Assembly: GCA_036245805.1 (NCBI GenBank)
Contig: BTRK01000005.1
Span: 17,584,984 to 17,648,983 of the forward strand
Length of the DNA stretch: 64,000 nt
DNA from: Pristionchus mayeri
Lineage: Eukaryota; Nematoda; Chromadorea; Rhabditida; Neodiplogasteridae
Reading direction: 5' to 3'
Shown here: piece by piece, positions 32,509 to 42,912 of the stretch
How the letters are laid out: every line of letters begins with the position of its first letter
How positions within the stretch are numbered: the first letter of the stretch is position 1
Made by a program: the position numbers and the translations under genes
Notes under the pieces: model-generated
Told to the model about the DNA's origin: nothing
Databases searched by the model: none
Seen by the model: the letters and a program-made list of their open reading frames with translations, nothing else

Positions 32509-33253
32509 AAAACACACTGCACGGCCACGGGGGTTGTGGTCTTCCAGTGTCGATTGTTTATTGCTCCATAAGATAAGCAGGGAGATGCCTTCTGGCAATG
32601 CTCGCTCCGTTCGAGTTGATATACTTCCTGGCGACTTCAACTCTGGTACGTGTATCACAACTTGGCTACATATTTTCGCCTCCCTCACCTCATACTTCCC
32701 ATCAACTTTTGAACACTACATCGATGAGCAGAGAGAGAAAGAACAACATGAATTTTGTGGTTTGAAAGAAAATATGAAGATATGCAACGTATAATTTGTA
32801 AAAAAATGAATAGTAATTTGTATCCATAAACTCAATGCTTAAATGTCAGTACGGTGACCGCTAATTACAGAATTCAAAGTAAGATAAGCGATTGTATCGA
32901 TAATTTAACAAAGAGAAAGCGACCTATGGCGTTAGGCTCATTCTCATCCTTCTCCTCTCCAATTCCACTATTTCTTTGTCTCTCTCCTTATGCCAAATTA
33001 GATCACTGTCAACCGTTCATTAGGCGTGTTCATTAGGTGGGAGGAGAGAAGGGCATCAGTGGACCCAATTTCTCACAAATAGAAGACGAATTGTCTCATC
33101 TGACACACCAATATTTTTTCCTACCTTGATAAATTCAAAAATTTTTCTTCTCAACCGTCATCCTACTTTTTAGATGGTATTGTCATCCCTTGTTCATGAT
33201 AATCTCTTCATTTTCTGTACCCATTCAGGCCGGATGGCTCTATTCGATGCGAA
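32509..33253. repeat. Palindrome P2, left arm
   Basis: 745 bp repeated in reverse complement at 33468-34212 (x + y = 66721). One substitution was noticed, at 33237 in the coding start (GCT versus GTT). Confidence 0.95.
33038..33253 (+). pseudogene. Superfamily gene start, left arm of P2, truncated
   Basis: A leader block (GGAGAGAAGGGC, GAAGACGAATTGTCTCATC) resembling the class A upstream block is followed by CAGGCCGG and an ATG at 33234. The start codons read MALFDAK and then leave the family pattern at 33254, where the palindrome arm ends. Only the first six to seven codons remain. Confidence 0.65.
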
Positions 33254-33487
33254 AAGAAGGAGGAGGAGGAGGTGGATGACGAGCGTGATCACCATTAAGA
33301 CACGAGAGAGAATCTGCAGTGATGATTATGCGCATAGTTAATATATAAAAAAATTAACTTTTTACTTTGGTTGTGGCCCCCCACTCCATTAATGGATTAA
33401 GCCAGGAAATTCAAAATCACTCACTGTGACATGAGTTCCGCAGAAGCAAGTTAGGTACTTGGGGTTGTTCGCATCGAATAGAACCAT
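33240..33487 (-). pseudogene. Superfamily membrane protein in P2, truncated by palindrome
   Basis: Exon 1 33425-33487 encodes MVLFDANNPKYLTCFCGTHVT, a full class A/C-type signature. Exon 2 starts at 33313 with ILSRVLMVITLVIHLLLLLL, the expected first helix. Reading then crosses the palindrome junction into reverse-complement left arm and stops within about 20 codons. The rest of the gene is not present. The locus had a normal promoter-to-exon 2 order before the rearrangement. Confidence 0.75.
33254..33467 (-). other. Spacer of palindrome P2 with exon 1 rest and exon 2 start
   Basis: Asymmetric 214 bp. On the minus strand it continues the right-arm gene: the remainder of exon 1, an intron of 111 bases, and exon 2 from 33313, which runs into the left arm. 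Confidence 0.9.
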
Positions 33488-34212
33488 CCGGCCTGAATGG
33501 GTACAGAAAATGAAGAGATTATCATGAACAAGGGATGACAATACCATCTAAAAAGTAGGATGACGGTTGAGAAGAAAAATTTTTGAATTTATCAAGGTAG
33601 GAAAAAATATTGGTGTGTCAGATGAGACAATTCGTCTTCTATTTGTGAGAAATTGGGTCCACTGATGCCCTTCTCTCCTCCCACCTAATGAACACGCCTA
33701 ATGAACGGTTGACAGTGATCTAATTTGGCATAAGGAGAGAGACAAAGAAATAGTGGAATTGGAGAGGAGAAGGATGAGAATGAGCCTAACGCCATAGGTC
33801 GCTTTCTCTTTGTTAAATTATCGATACAATCGCTTATCTTACTTTGAATTCTGTAATTAGCGGTCACCGTACTGACATTTAAGCATTGAGTTTATGGATA
33901 CAAATTACTATTCATTTTTTTACAAATTATACGTTGCATATCTTCATATTTTCTTTCAAACCACAAAATTCATGTTGTTCTTTCTCTCTCTGCTCATCGA
34001 TGTAGTGTTCAAAAGTTGATGGGAAGTATGAGGTGAGGGAGGCGAAAATATGTAGCCAAGTTGTGATACACGTACCAGAGTTGAAGTCGCCAGGAAGTAT
34101 ATCAACTCGAACGGAGCGAGCATTGCCAGAAGGCATCTCCCTGCTTATCTTATGGAGCAATAAACAATCGACACTGGAAGACCACAACCCCCGTGGCCGT
34201 GCAGTGTGTTTT
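33468..34212. repeat. Palindrome P2, right arm
   Basis: Reverse complement of 32509-33253. It contains the leader block and start of the truncated minus-strand gene. Confidence 0.95.
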
Positions 34213-35338
34213 TTTGCAGTGTGTTTTATGTGCAAAATTTCCAGATTTATAAAATTATTGTCGATGCAGTCTTGATGTCAATGTAGATCCAATATTTTCG
34301 TGTCACTTACAATTATTCCAATACGAAAGGGAAGAGTATAATGCTTTACCCTTAACTCGATCACTGTCAGCCTTATTCATTCTCTTCTGGGATCCTTTTT
34401 TCATCTTCTTTCACCATCAACCTTTATGTTTTTATTTCTAGCTCAGCGTAGTTGCAAGGAAAAGAAGTAAGAAGTTCCTGCGAGAAAATATTGCCAGTAT
34501 TTTCATTGTGCGAGTCGAGGTCGAATCGAAATCGAAAGGGAGTAGAAAATAATTGCGATTTATTCTTGCGATGGTGTGGATAATCGGGGATTGAATGAAT
34601 ATCCGTAGAGTAAATACTAGAAAATGTCTGGTGGATAGAGGCGTGAAAAGGCAGCTGACATAATTAGGACCGATTATTTTCTTCTACCAAAGAGATGTTT
34701 TGCGTATCACTCGGTTTTCAGTTATTTACCCGCTCTCGTTGCCATCGTAACGGGTGTTTGCATGCTTTTACTCCTTCTCTTCCCATAATTATTGTGTTGT
34801 GTGCTTTTGATTTGGCGTGAGCTCAGTAGTATTTCCCTTCTTCCACTGGTATAGTACTGATCTTCGGGGCAGCGCTTACGAATAGGAAATAATGTAATAT
34901 TCTCGAATGCGAATAGATGCTGCGCCCATTTCTCTCCCCTTCGTGAAAATCGTATAGGAGAGTTCGAGAAATAGTTTTCTTGAAAGCAAAATTACTCGGT
35001 TTCTCTGCTTTACCTGCTGCCATAACTGTTGTTTTTCGTAACGGTTGTTACGTATTAGACACTATACGAATACCCACAAGCAAAATAGCAGGAACAATAC
35101 GGAGTATGGCATTATGGAGGCGCGAAAAGTCTGGTAGCAAACGAGCTACACGGCCGAATACCTGTTATCATGCCTCCCTTGTTATTAGTGCCACAACTAT
35201 CCCATATGTTTCTAGGTGTACAACCATATTATTGTTTCAATTAAGCTAAATCATAAGAACCTCTTTTTTTCAAAACTTCGAGCCATGTAATTCGTTTTTT
35301 TGAGTAATTTCCTAACGTCAGTCTCGATTTATTCGTGA
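34213..35338. other. Intergenic, no gene recognised
   Basis: AT-rich sequence between P2 and C1. Several short open frames lack splice-consistent neighbours or family motifs. Confidence 0.5.
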
Positions 35339-36374
35339 ATGAGTCGATTCAACGAGAACGACCCCAAGTACTACACTTGTTGCGGTTCCCATGTATCGGT
35401 GAGCTCTCTATTTCTAATGTAACTATGTTCCCTTCTCATAATTTCAACTACACCAATACTTATGGTTGGCTAGACACTAAATCTGTTGATAATTTTTTTC
35501 GGACCAATTCAAGGCATTCTAGATTTGAAAGTTTCTTATTTTAACAGCTTTCCCAATCAGAAAAGAGTGAACGATTTATTGTGAGAATCAAAATGGCCAG
35601 GATCATTTCAAAATTCATGATTCTGAAATCCTTACTACCCGCTGAAATTCCATCTGCTTGAGTCGCTTTCCCGAGTGCTCGTCATCTTCACTCTCGTCCT
35701 TCATGCCATCGTAGTCAACAACACGATCTCCCTCTGGTTGGCACTCAGTGGACACGTGAAGTTGGCTCCCACTGTGATTGGAGTACTGGGACTCATCTTC
35801 GCCGTCCTCGGAACGATCGCCGTATTCCAAGAACTCCGCTCTCTTCTGCTCGCGTACATATATCTAACGGTGAGCATCATTAGATTCAATTGAATTGTTT
35901 ATTCGCCGTGTAGGATCAGCGTGACGGAACTACGATGGCCTGTTGTGGATATAGTTTGACTATTTAAAAATTATTATATTACGTCATTTCATTATATATA
36001 ACTGTTCAGATCTTTCACGTTGTTCTCATCTCAAGCTACGCCGCGGTAAATGTGTTATTTTAGAAGAGATCAATTAGACGCATTTCAGTTTCTCATTGCT
36101 GTCAATTACGAATATACAGCAGAAAAAGGTGGGAATTCGTTCATTTTTGGATCGATAAATATTTGTAGACTCTGTCTTCATTGGATTTCTCGTGACCTTC
36201 GCTTTCCTCTTTTTGGGCGTCGCTTCTCCTTTCCTCATTGTGACACTCATTCCTCTCGATTAATTATAATCTTAATTTCAGACTTATGGCAAACTGATTC
36301 AGTTCATAGTCGAACGCAAAAAGTCGGAGTACGCCCCGATACCCGATTATGAACGAGAGAGTCGCCGATTGTAG
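35339..36374 (+). CDS. Class C four-helix membrane protein C1 (168 aa)
   Basis: Six exons: 35339-35398, 35663-35869, 36010-36045, 36089-36128, 36169-36239, 36282-36374 (TAG). Phases agree. The signature is MSRFNENDPKYYTCCGSHVS, then the two-helix exon beginning SLSRVLVIFTLVLHAIVV with FQELRSLLLAYIYL at its end, a short hydrophobic exon IFHVVLISSYAA, FLIAVNYEYTAEKG, and a fourth helix (SVFIGFLVTFAFLFLGVASP). The tail is basic then proline/tyrosine-bearing (VERKKSEYAPIPDYERESRRL). The exon 4 product NYEYTAEKG matches MPEYADEKG of class A, linking the two classes. It is the only class C member on the plus strand. Function unknown. Confidence 0.82.
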
Positions 36375-36507
36375 AGGAATAGCGTGAATGTGACAGCATT
36401 CTCGTGTTCAAAATTACGTGAAATTAACGTCAAATTGCTTCATTTGTGATTTCGAATTGAATGAAGTGCAAAAGATAAATATAGTAATAGCGTCACACAA
36501 GCGAAGC

Positions 36508-37724
36508 CTATGCCGATCCCTTCTCCTCGTATGGAGGCGGGGCGTAGCATTCAAAAGGAGGAGCAGAAGGAACAGTGGGTGCAGATGCTGCGGTGGTGGT
36601 TCCCTCTACTCGAACATTCGAAAGTATGGGAGTTCGTTCTGCAGCCTCACGATCGTCGATGAAATGGAGGAGACTCCAGTAGGTCTGAGATTAAGAAAAA
36701 TGATTTGAATTGCAGAAAGAACTCACTATGATCATGGGAATCTCCAAGAGAAGGGCAACGAGTAACCCAACGTATCCAATGGCGATCGTCATTCCGGAGT
36801 CTGAGTGTGAGCTGGGAGTGTAATCGTACCAGGGATCTCTCGCGTTGCGAGCAATTGTTGCCTGATAGTCAGCATTTCACACCATTTATTTTAATTTTAC
36901 CACGCTCACGCTCAAAGAAGCAACGAAGTGGAGGACCTGAAGAGATTATTTTAGTTGCAATTGCAAGATCATTATGAATGGAAACGGTCACGGAAAATAT
37001 TAGGTTTCGAGAATCCGATCTTAAAGAAGGACTATCAGCAAAGTTGAAATTTTGAAGTTGTCATAACCCTGATCGACCTTTGTACAACCATAAGAGATTC
37101 TGAAAGTTTCAAATGCGTATCTCTATTTTGAACCAAGTTATCATTAGATGGCGGAATGCCAAGGAGGGCTTGAAGGGAAGGGACGTGCGGGAATTCAAAT
37201 ATCTTGAAGATTTTTCATAAACTGGTGGGATTCGAACCCGCAACCTTCCGATTACGCGGCGACTGCTTTACCACTGAGCTATGCGATTGACCTTTGTTTA
37301 TTCTCTTAGCTCGCGCTATGATCGTTGGGTAATTGTCTAGGTCATGGTTATGACAGCGTCAAAAATTTAACTTTGATGACACTCCTTCTTTAACATCTGC
37401 TCAAAAGAATGAGCGAATGAAAAAGTGAAGCCCTTTACTCGAACTCACATTCAGTTTGATGTAAATTCTAAGAGGAGTTCGCAGTTCCTGGAAGATTGCT
37501 CCGATACCGAGGAAAGTGATGATGAGGCCGGCGATTCCGATGGGGTTGAGGGCGTATGATAAGAGGATGTAACAGATTAACGTGAGGATGATTAACACAC
37601 GAGAAAGAGTCTGCAATGTGTGAACGATTTGCAAAATTGGATCAAAAGAGAAGAAACTGACGGTAACATGAGCATCGAAGCACTTGGTGCGATACTTGGG
37701 GTCGTCGGCGTTGAAAGGAGCCAT
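36508..37724 (-). CDS. Class C four-helix membrane protein C2 (190 aa)
   Basis: Five exons: 37662-37724, 37449-37610, 36901-36936, 36727-36861, 36508-36684 (TAG end). Starts MAPFNADDPKYRTKCFDAHVT; note CFDAH where relatives have CCGAH. Exon 2 begins TLSRVLIILTLICYILL and ends FQELRTPLRIYIKLN. Exon 4 has a long loop (RNARDPWYDYTPSSHSDSG) before the fourth helix. The last exon begins TYWSLLHFIDDREAAERTP and ends in a proline-rich APPPYEEKGSA, where PPxY could bind a WW domain. A TTAA-bounded MITE (37025-37389) lies in the intron between exons 2 and 3. Sister of C3, which shares the tail. Confidence 0.84.
37025..37389. mobile_element. TTAA-bounded MITE with tRNA-like core, copy 2
   Basis: 365 bp, flanked by TTAA at 37021-37024 and 37390-37393, with the same ends as copy 1 and in the same orientation. 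The copies differ by scattered substitutions only. Confidence 0.85.
37223..37294 (-). repeat. tRNA-derived sequence inside MITE copy 2
   Basis: Same A and B boxes as copy 1. The anticodon-like position reads CGT here and TGT in copy 1. Confidence 0.6.
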
Positions 37725-38342
37725 CTAAACGTCTAAAGTGCAACCTTAGCAACATATGTCGGATGAGTCACTAGGGAAAAGTAAAGGAAACAAAAAATGA
37801 AGACAATTTTCCGTTATACCATCCGAAAAGGAGGTTTCGGAACAACGGAAGCTTGTTTTAGAGAGTTAGTAGACTAGAAGAGCGAGGCAAAGGAAAGGGA
37901 ACGCACTCTTTGAGGACTCGAGACGGAGAATCGACGTCTCCTCCGTTTCTCTCATTCTCTCTCCTTACTCGTGCAAAAAACGGCTGAAGGCCGACGAGAG
38001 ATAGAGAAACGAGGGGAAGACGGCGTGAAAAGTGCACTGGCGAGGGCTCTTCGAGGACTACTCATAGGTCGCCCCAATCTTTTTATCGAATATCTTCCAG
38101 GTTCACATATTTCAATATTACCATGTCTATTAAAATAAATATTATGTCAGTCGAACGCAAAAAACAGAATATGCTCCGACCCCCGATTATGAGCGAAAGA
38201 ACCGCAGATTGTAGAGGAAATGCGTCAATTTGACGTCAATGTGTTCAAAATTACGTGAAATGAACGTCAATTTGCTTCTTTTGTAATTTCGTATTGGATG
38301 TAGCGCAAAATTGCATTTAGCAATAAGGTCGCACAATGAATT
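37725..38342. other. Intergenic between C2 and C3
   Basis: Contains the C2 leader with TCTCGTC/GAGAGA-rich runs and, near 38155-38220, a stretch similar to the 3' end of C1 (GAACGCAAAAAACAGAATAT, then CCCCGATTATGAGCGA). The latter is a coding relic of a C1-like last exon, not a gene. Confidence 0.55.
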
Positions 38343-39274
38343 CTAAGTGGAACCCTTCTCCTCGTATGGGGGCGGGGCGTAGAATTCAAATGGAGGAGCA
38401 GAGGGTACAGTTGGTGAAGCTGTTGCATATGTCGTCCTATCTACTCTAACATTCGAAAGTATGGGAGTTCGTTCTGCGGCCTCGCGGTCATCAATGAAAT
38501 AGAGGAGACTCCAGTAGGTCTGAGATCAAGAGCATTTGTAAATATTTCAGAAGGATAACTAACCAGGACTGCTAGAATCTCCAAGAGCAGAGCAACGAAG
38601 AAGCCTATTGATATAATCACGGCTGGTGTTCCTGTCGAAGAGTTCAATATATTAAGTTTTCAGTAGATCAGTATTACGTAGGAATGAGATGAGCGTGTAG
38701 TGTCGACATGTGATGCACGGTTGAACAAATTGTAATCCGCCGTTCTGCGTGTAGCGGGCAAGGGGAGCCTGGCGATGCACGTTTCACAAAATATTAACAT
38801 TTAGGCATATACCATACTCATGATTACTGCAACAATGAAGTGAAGCACCTGAAAAAACCTCTTTTTGTTATTCTGATTAGCATTATGATAAGCATGCTCA
38901 TCGATAGTACAAAACACTTCATAATCGAGTATTTTTCACTCTCTCTCACTACTCGAAAACTCTAAAGAGCAAAATTAAGAGATTAAAGTTCTCTACTCAC
39001 ATTCAGTTTGATATAAATTCGAAGAGGAGTGCGAAGCTCCTGGTAGATCGCCCCGAGACCGAGAGAAGTAATTAGGAGACCGGTGATTCCGATGGGATTG
39101 TGAGTAAGTGAAAAGAAGACATAGAAGAGAAGAGTGTGGCTGATTAGCACACGTGAAAGAGTCTGCAATGTGAGAATGATCCCAAAATTAGATCAAACTG
39201 TTGAAACTAACGGTAACATGAGCCCTGCAACAGCAGGAGCGATATTTGGGATCATCGGCGTTGAAAGAAGGCAT
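38343..39274 (-). CDS. Class C four-helix membrane protein C3 (198 aa)
   Basis: Six exons: 39212-39274, 39001-39162, 38813-38848, 38678-38768, 38564-38631, 38343-38519 (TAG end). Starts MPSFNADDPKYRSCCCRAHVT. Exon 2 starts TLSRVLISHTLLFYVFF and ends YQELRTPLRIYIKLN. The region corresponding to exon 4 of C2 is split here by a 46-base intron, and the loop differs (APLARYTQNGGLQFVQ, with two extra cysteines). The last exon (TYWSLLYFIDDREAAERTP...APPPYEEKGST) is nearly the same as in C2, including the proline-rich PPxY end. Exons 1-2 and the last are closely related to C2, so they are tandem duplicates. Confidence 0.82.
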
Positions 39275-39769
39275 CGAAACGTCCTGAGTGAAAGCAATAA
39301 TATGCTTCGGATTATTCGAAATATACAGACTGGAAAAATCGAAAACGAAGACAGTTACACTTCCGCTCTACAACCAGCTACATTATCAACGGAAATAAAA
39401 TTCTTTTTTTGGAGAGTTAGTGGACGAGAACAACGTGGTCAAGGAAAGCGAAAGCACTTTTGGAGGACTCGTGGTTGAGAATCGACGTTCCCTTCGTTTC
39501 TCTCCCTCTTTCTCTACTCGGGCAAAAAAGATCTTAGCCAACAAGTATTGAGAAATGAGGGGAAGAGAATTGAAGTGAGGAAGGGTTTCTCATGGTTCGC
39601 TCTGATTGTGTTTTCTTCAAATATCTTACAGATTCCATTATTTTCATTCTTATCATGTTTGTTAGAAACAATATTGCCAGCGATTTATTTATTACCGGTG
39701 TAACGCAATGAACATGTACAAAAAAGTTATATTCCACTCATGATGTTCATGATGTAATGAGTTGTTCAG

Positions 39770-40635
39770 TTATATCTGGTGTGGACTTAGTAATTGCTTC
39801 TCGAGGTTTGCTTGATATAGTTTCGAAAGACGTTCGGCATCTTCACGATCTTTGATGAACTCGGCCAAGTTGCGGTAGGTCTGAAACGTGAATATATTTT
39901 TATCATTTGCTGAAGTTCTCAGAATCTTACCATGAGTATCGAAACCAAGACGAAGAATGAGACGATGAAGTAGAGAGCCATTAGCATCGGGACAATGAAA
40001 ACTAAAATGCCCTCTCATGATATTCTTAGTTAAAGCCTGCCTTCAAATTCCTTGAACTCGCTATCCCTTTTTCGAGTCCACGATGCAAATATCTGAAATT
40101 TCCGAATATTCTGAAATCAAATATTGCACGAACCAGTCCATGTGTCACACTGATTATGAAGTTGATAATCTGTAAAATGAAATGCTTCTTGGATCGTGAT
40201 ATTTTCACTGACCATCATCATGATGTAAACGAGCAGGAGTGTACGCAATTCACGAAATACAGCGATCGCTCCAAGGAAAGTGATGAGAAGTCCGGCGATT
40301 GCATGATGAGCCATCGAGAAGAGTTGGAGGGAGTAGAAGAGCAGAGTGAGCACGATGAGCACCCGGGAGAGCCTCTGCAATTATCCATCAATTACAGTCG
40401 CTGGGTTCACCACCGCACTAAGTCGGATGAGAACTATGACGTCATTCCGCCTTTGATATATGAAAGGTGACATGACGTCATAGATCTCATCCGACCTAGT
40501 GCCGTTCGACACGCTCCTTCAAACGCTTTTGCGAATTCCCATTTAGTTGCGTAAACGAAAGCATTGTCCCACCGTGATATGGGCTCCGCAGCAGCAGGAG
40601 TAGTATTTGGGGTCGTGAGCGTTGAATGCAGCCAT
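39770..40635 (-). CDS. Class C four-helix membrane protein C4 (164 aa)
   Basis: Six exons: 40573-40635, 40213-40374, 40134-40169, 40041-40092, 39931-40001, 39770-39880 (TAA end). Starts MAAFNAHDPKYYSCCCGAHIT. Exon 2 begins RLSRVLIVLTLLFYSLQLF and ends FRELRTLLLVYIMM. The fourth helix is FIVPMLMALYFIVSFFVLV and the tail TYRNLAEFIKDREDAERLSK. The intron after exon 4 has a GC donor (GAAG then GCAGGC) with a normal TTTTAG acceptor; only this choice keeps the frame. A CACTA-like hairpin sits in intron 1. Exon 1 and the first part of exon 2 lie in palindrome P3; the rest is outside it, so this is the intact copy. Confidence 0.8.
40416..40501. mobile_element. CACTA-like hairpin MITE, 86 bp
   Basis: Begins CACTAAGTCGGATGAGA and ends CTCATCCGACCTAGTG, so the termini are CACTA in inverted orientation. 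It is flanked by CCG on both sides (40413-40415, 40502-40504), a 3 bp duplication as in the CACTA superfamily. The interior contains TGACGTCA. Confidence 0.85.
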
Positions 40636-41372
40636 TCCGGCTGATAAATGTTTCGAATTCACAATGCAGACCGAATGCGCGCAAACGTACCGAAAGAGAA
40701 CCTCGCTGGGAAAATCTGGCTAATGCCTCAAATTAGTCTGTGCGTCTTTACTCTCTCTCTCGTTCGCACGTGGAGGAAAGAGTCTCATTCTCTCTCTAAT
40801 GATCGATGACAGCAATAAAGAGGAAGGGAGGCATGCAAGAACTTGAGGGGATGACTCACGTCAAGCTTAGAGGGCGAAAGAATGAGTAAAAAACACGAAA
40901 CATGTGTTCGAACGTCAGATTCTAGCCATAAAACGAAGAAGGAATGCGGGGAAATTCGCATGATTCTGTATTGGAATGCGTATTGCGCGAACGAGTGGGA
41001 AGGGGTGAAATATGTTCATGAGAGTAAACGGAAATAGCTCCTCGCCACTTCACTCGGAAATTGGCATTACCGAGATGTTAATGCATTTTCCCTCATCCCA
41101 TCAGGAATCTCTGGTCCCTTCTCTCCTCTCGGAATGGAGAAGAGAAGCAGCATTAGATTCTAAAAAGGGAAGGAATTTCGAGGGCGCCAGTCCAGGAATA
41201 GAGAGGAGAAAGAGAGATGACTCATGCCTACGTCAATGCCGAGACTACAATGCAATGTCGTACCAAATGCTCTTGAATTACCCACTGCATGGCATTCGTA
41301 TTAATTTATTCATATTCACAGTTGAAATATTACATAAAAACTTAAAACAACGTTAAATGTCTCCGCGCGCGC
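40636..41372. other. Intergenic between C4 and C5
   Basis: No gene seen. It contains leader-like CTCTCTC runs and an AATAAATT poly(A)-type signal for C5 on the minus strand. Confidence 0.5.
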
Positions 41373-42205
41373 CTATACTCCCTCGTAGTAGATTCCTTGC
41401 TGGGCTGCATCGCGATCCTTGATGAAATCGGCCAGATTCCAGTATGACTGAGATTGGAATGAGTTACGCGCTAATTACAAACCCTTGATTACCTTTATCA
41501 CAAAGGCTTGGAAGGCCAGAAAGACTGAAGTGAAGATCAGAGCTGCGGGAATTACCATCTCTGGAATCCGTTTTTTATCAAGACTAAGCTCCTGATAAAT
41601 ATGTATATCAATGATTATTGGTGAATAGTAGCAGGTAAAATTTAAAATTCAACCAACCCTCGTCTTTAATCTTGGGATTAGTCAACACTTGCACCTGAAA
41701 TGGTCGCAATTATACATCAAACCACTGTCAATTCTCACCATGAGCTGGGCGATGAACGAGAATGTGCCAATGATGAGGAATGCGAGGTAGACGACGAGAG
41801 GAGTGCGCGACTCCTTGAATACTCCGTAGAATCCGAGGCAAAGGACGGGTATGCTGAAGAGTGCGCGGAGATCCCCTTGCATGAGGGTGAGCACGAAGCC
41901 GAAGAGAGTCACCACCATCAGCACACGGGCGCACGTCTGAAACGATTGAGGTCAGTAAGAAATACTCCCTCTCAATTGATTTTCCAGCCTAGATTGAAGG
42001 AAATTTTACTTCAACATCATAACTCAGAGAGCGTCGTAGAAAATATGGAAATAACCACCCACTGTGTTGACTTGCCAGCCTTGCCGCAAGGAAGTGTAGA
42101 TATTTTGTTATAATAAGTATCGGAAAGGCTGTAATCACTCACCGTTACGTGTGCTCCGCAGCAGCAGGAGTGGTACTTGGGATCCTCAGAATTGAAGGGA
42201 GACAT
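41373..42205 (-). CDS. Class C four-helix membrane protein C5 (146 aa)
   Basis: Five exons: 42143-42205, 41739-41936, 41658-41694, 41493-41560, 41373-41447 (TAG end). Starts MSPFNSEDPKYHSCCCGAHVT. Exon 2 is longer than in its relatives (198 instead of 162 bases): the separate short third exon of C2, C4 and C6 is fused to it, giving FLIIGTFSFIAQLM in frame. The fourth helix is MVIPAALIFTSVFLAFQAF; the tail SYWNLADFIKDRDAAQQGIY ends EGV. The acceptor for exon 4 must be ATTCCAG at 41561-41563; the nearer upstream one would cause a stop. The mirror copy C5' is at 52327-53159. Confidence 0.83.
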
Positions 42206-42912
42206 CTCTTCTGGATCGAGAGAGAATGGACACGGAAAAATTTAGCTCGCTGGAAGTAGCGAAACGCTATTAGGAATGGGAAAGAGAGGGAATTGAGAAT
42301 GCTGCCCCTTTCAATTACTGACAATAAACTCTTGATTATTTGTCCAAGATCAAAGACATCTCTTGCTTGCCAAAAAAATAGAAGAGCTCAGTGGAAGCAG
42401 GAATATAATGAAAAATGAGTAGGGCATTATGGAGCCAATGAGAGGAGAAATGGACTGAATATGAGGGCAGTTTCCACTTTGACACTTCAGCACGCGAAAA
42501 GCAAATGTTAAAGAAGTGCGTACAAGATTAAAAAATATCGCTTTTTTTTTCATTCTCCCTTTTCTCGGCCTGAAAGGTGAGAATGGGAGGCATTGGAATG
42601 GGAAGAAGGGAGAAATGGACAGACAAGGCCATGTTTGGACGAGACTGCCCAAGAGAAAGAAACGGAGAGGAGGGGACCTGCAGTACGAGGAAGGGAAAGA
42701 GGGGGGTAGACTCAATAAACAAACAGAGTGTGACTCATTCTAACGCTACTGCTGAGCTAACTACATTCATGGAGTAATCTTAACACAAAAGTTGCATAGG
42801 TCAAAACGATAAATTATTTATTCAAAGAGAACATTAATATCACAATAAATTGATAAACTTTCGTTGGTTGCACATCGTGGAATGTGATTGGCGAGGAGGA
42901 ACATCAGACACT

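Noticed and set aside
42350..42777. Overlapping frames on both strands between C5 and C6
   Set aside because: CT/GA-rich leader sequence; mirrored at 51755-52182 by P3, so apparent conservation is not evidence for coding.
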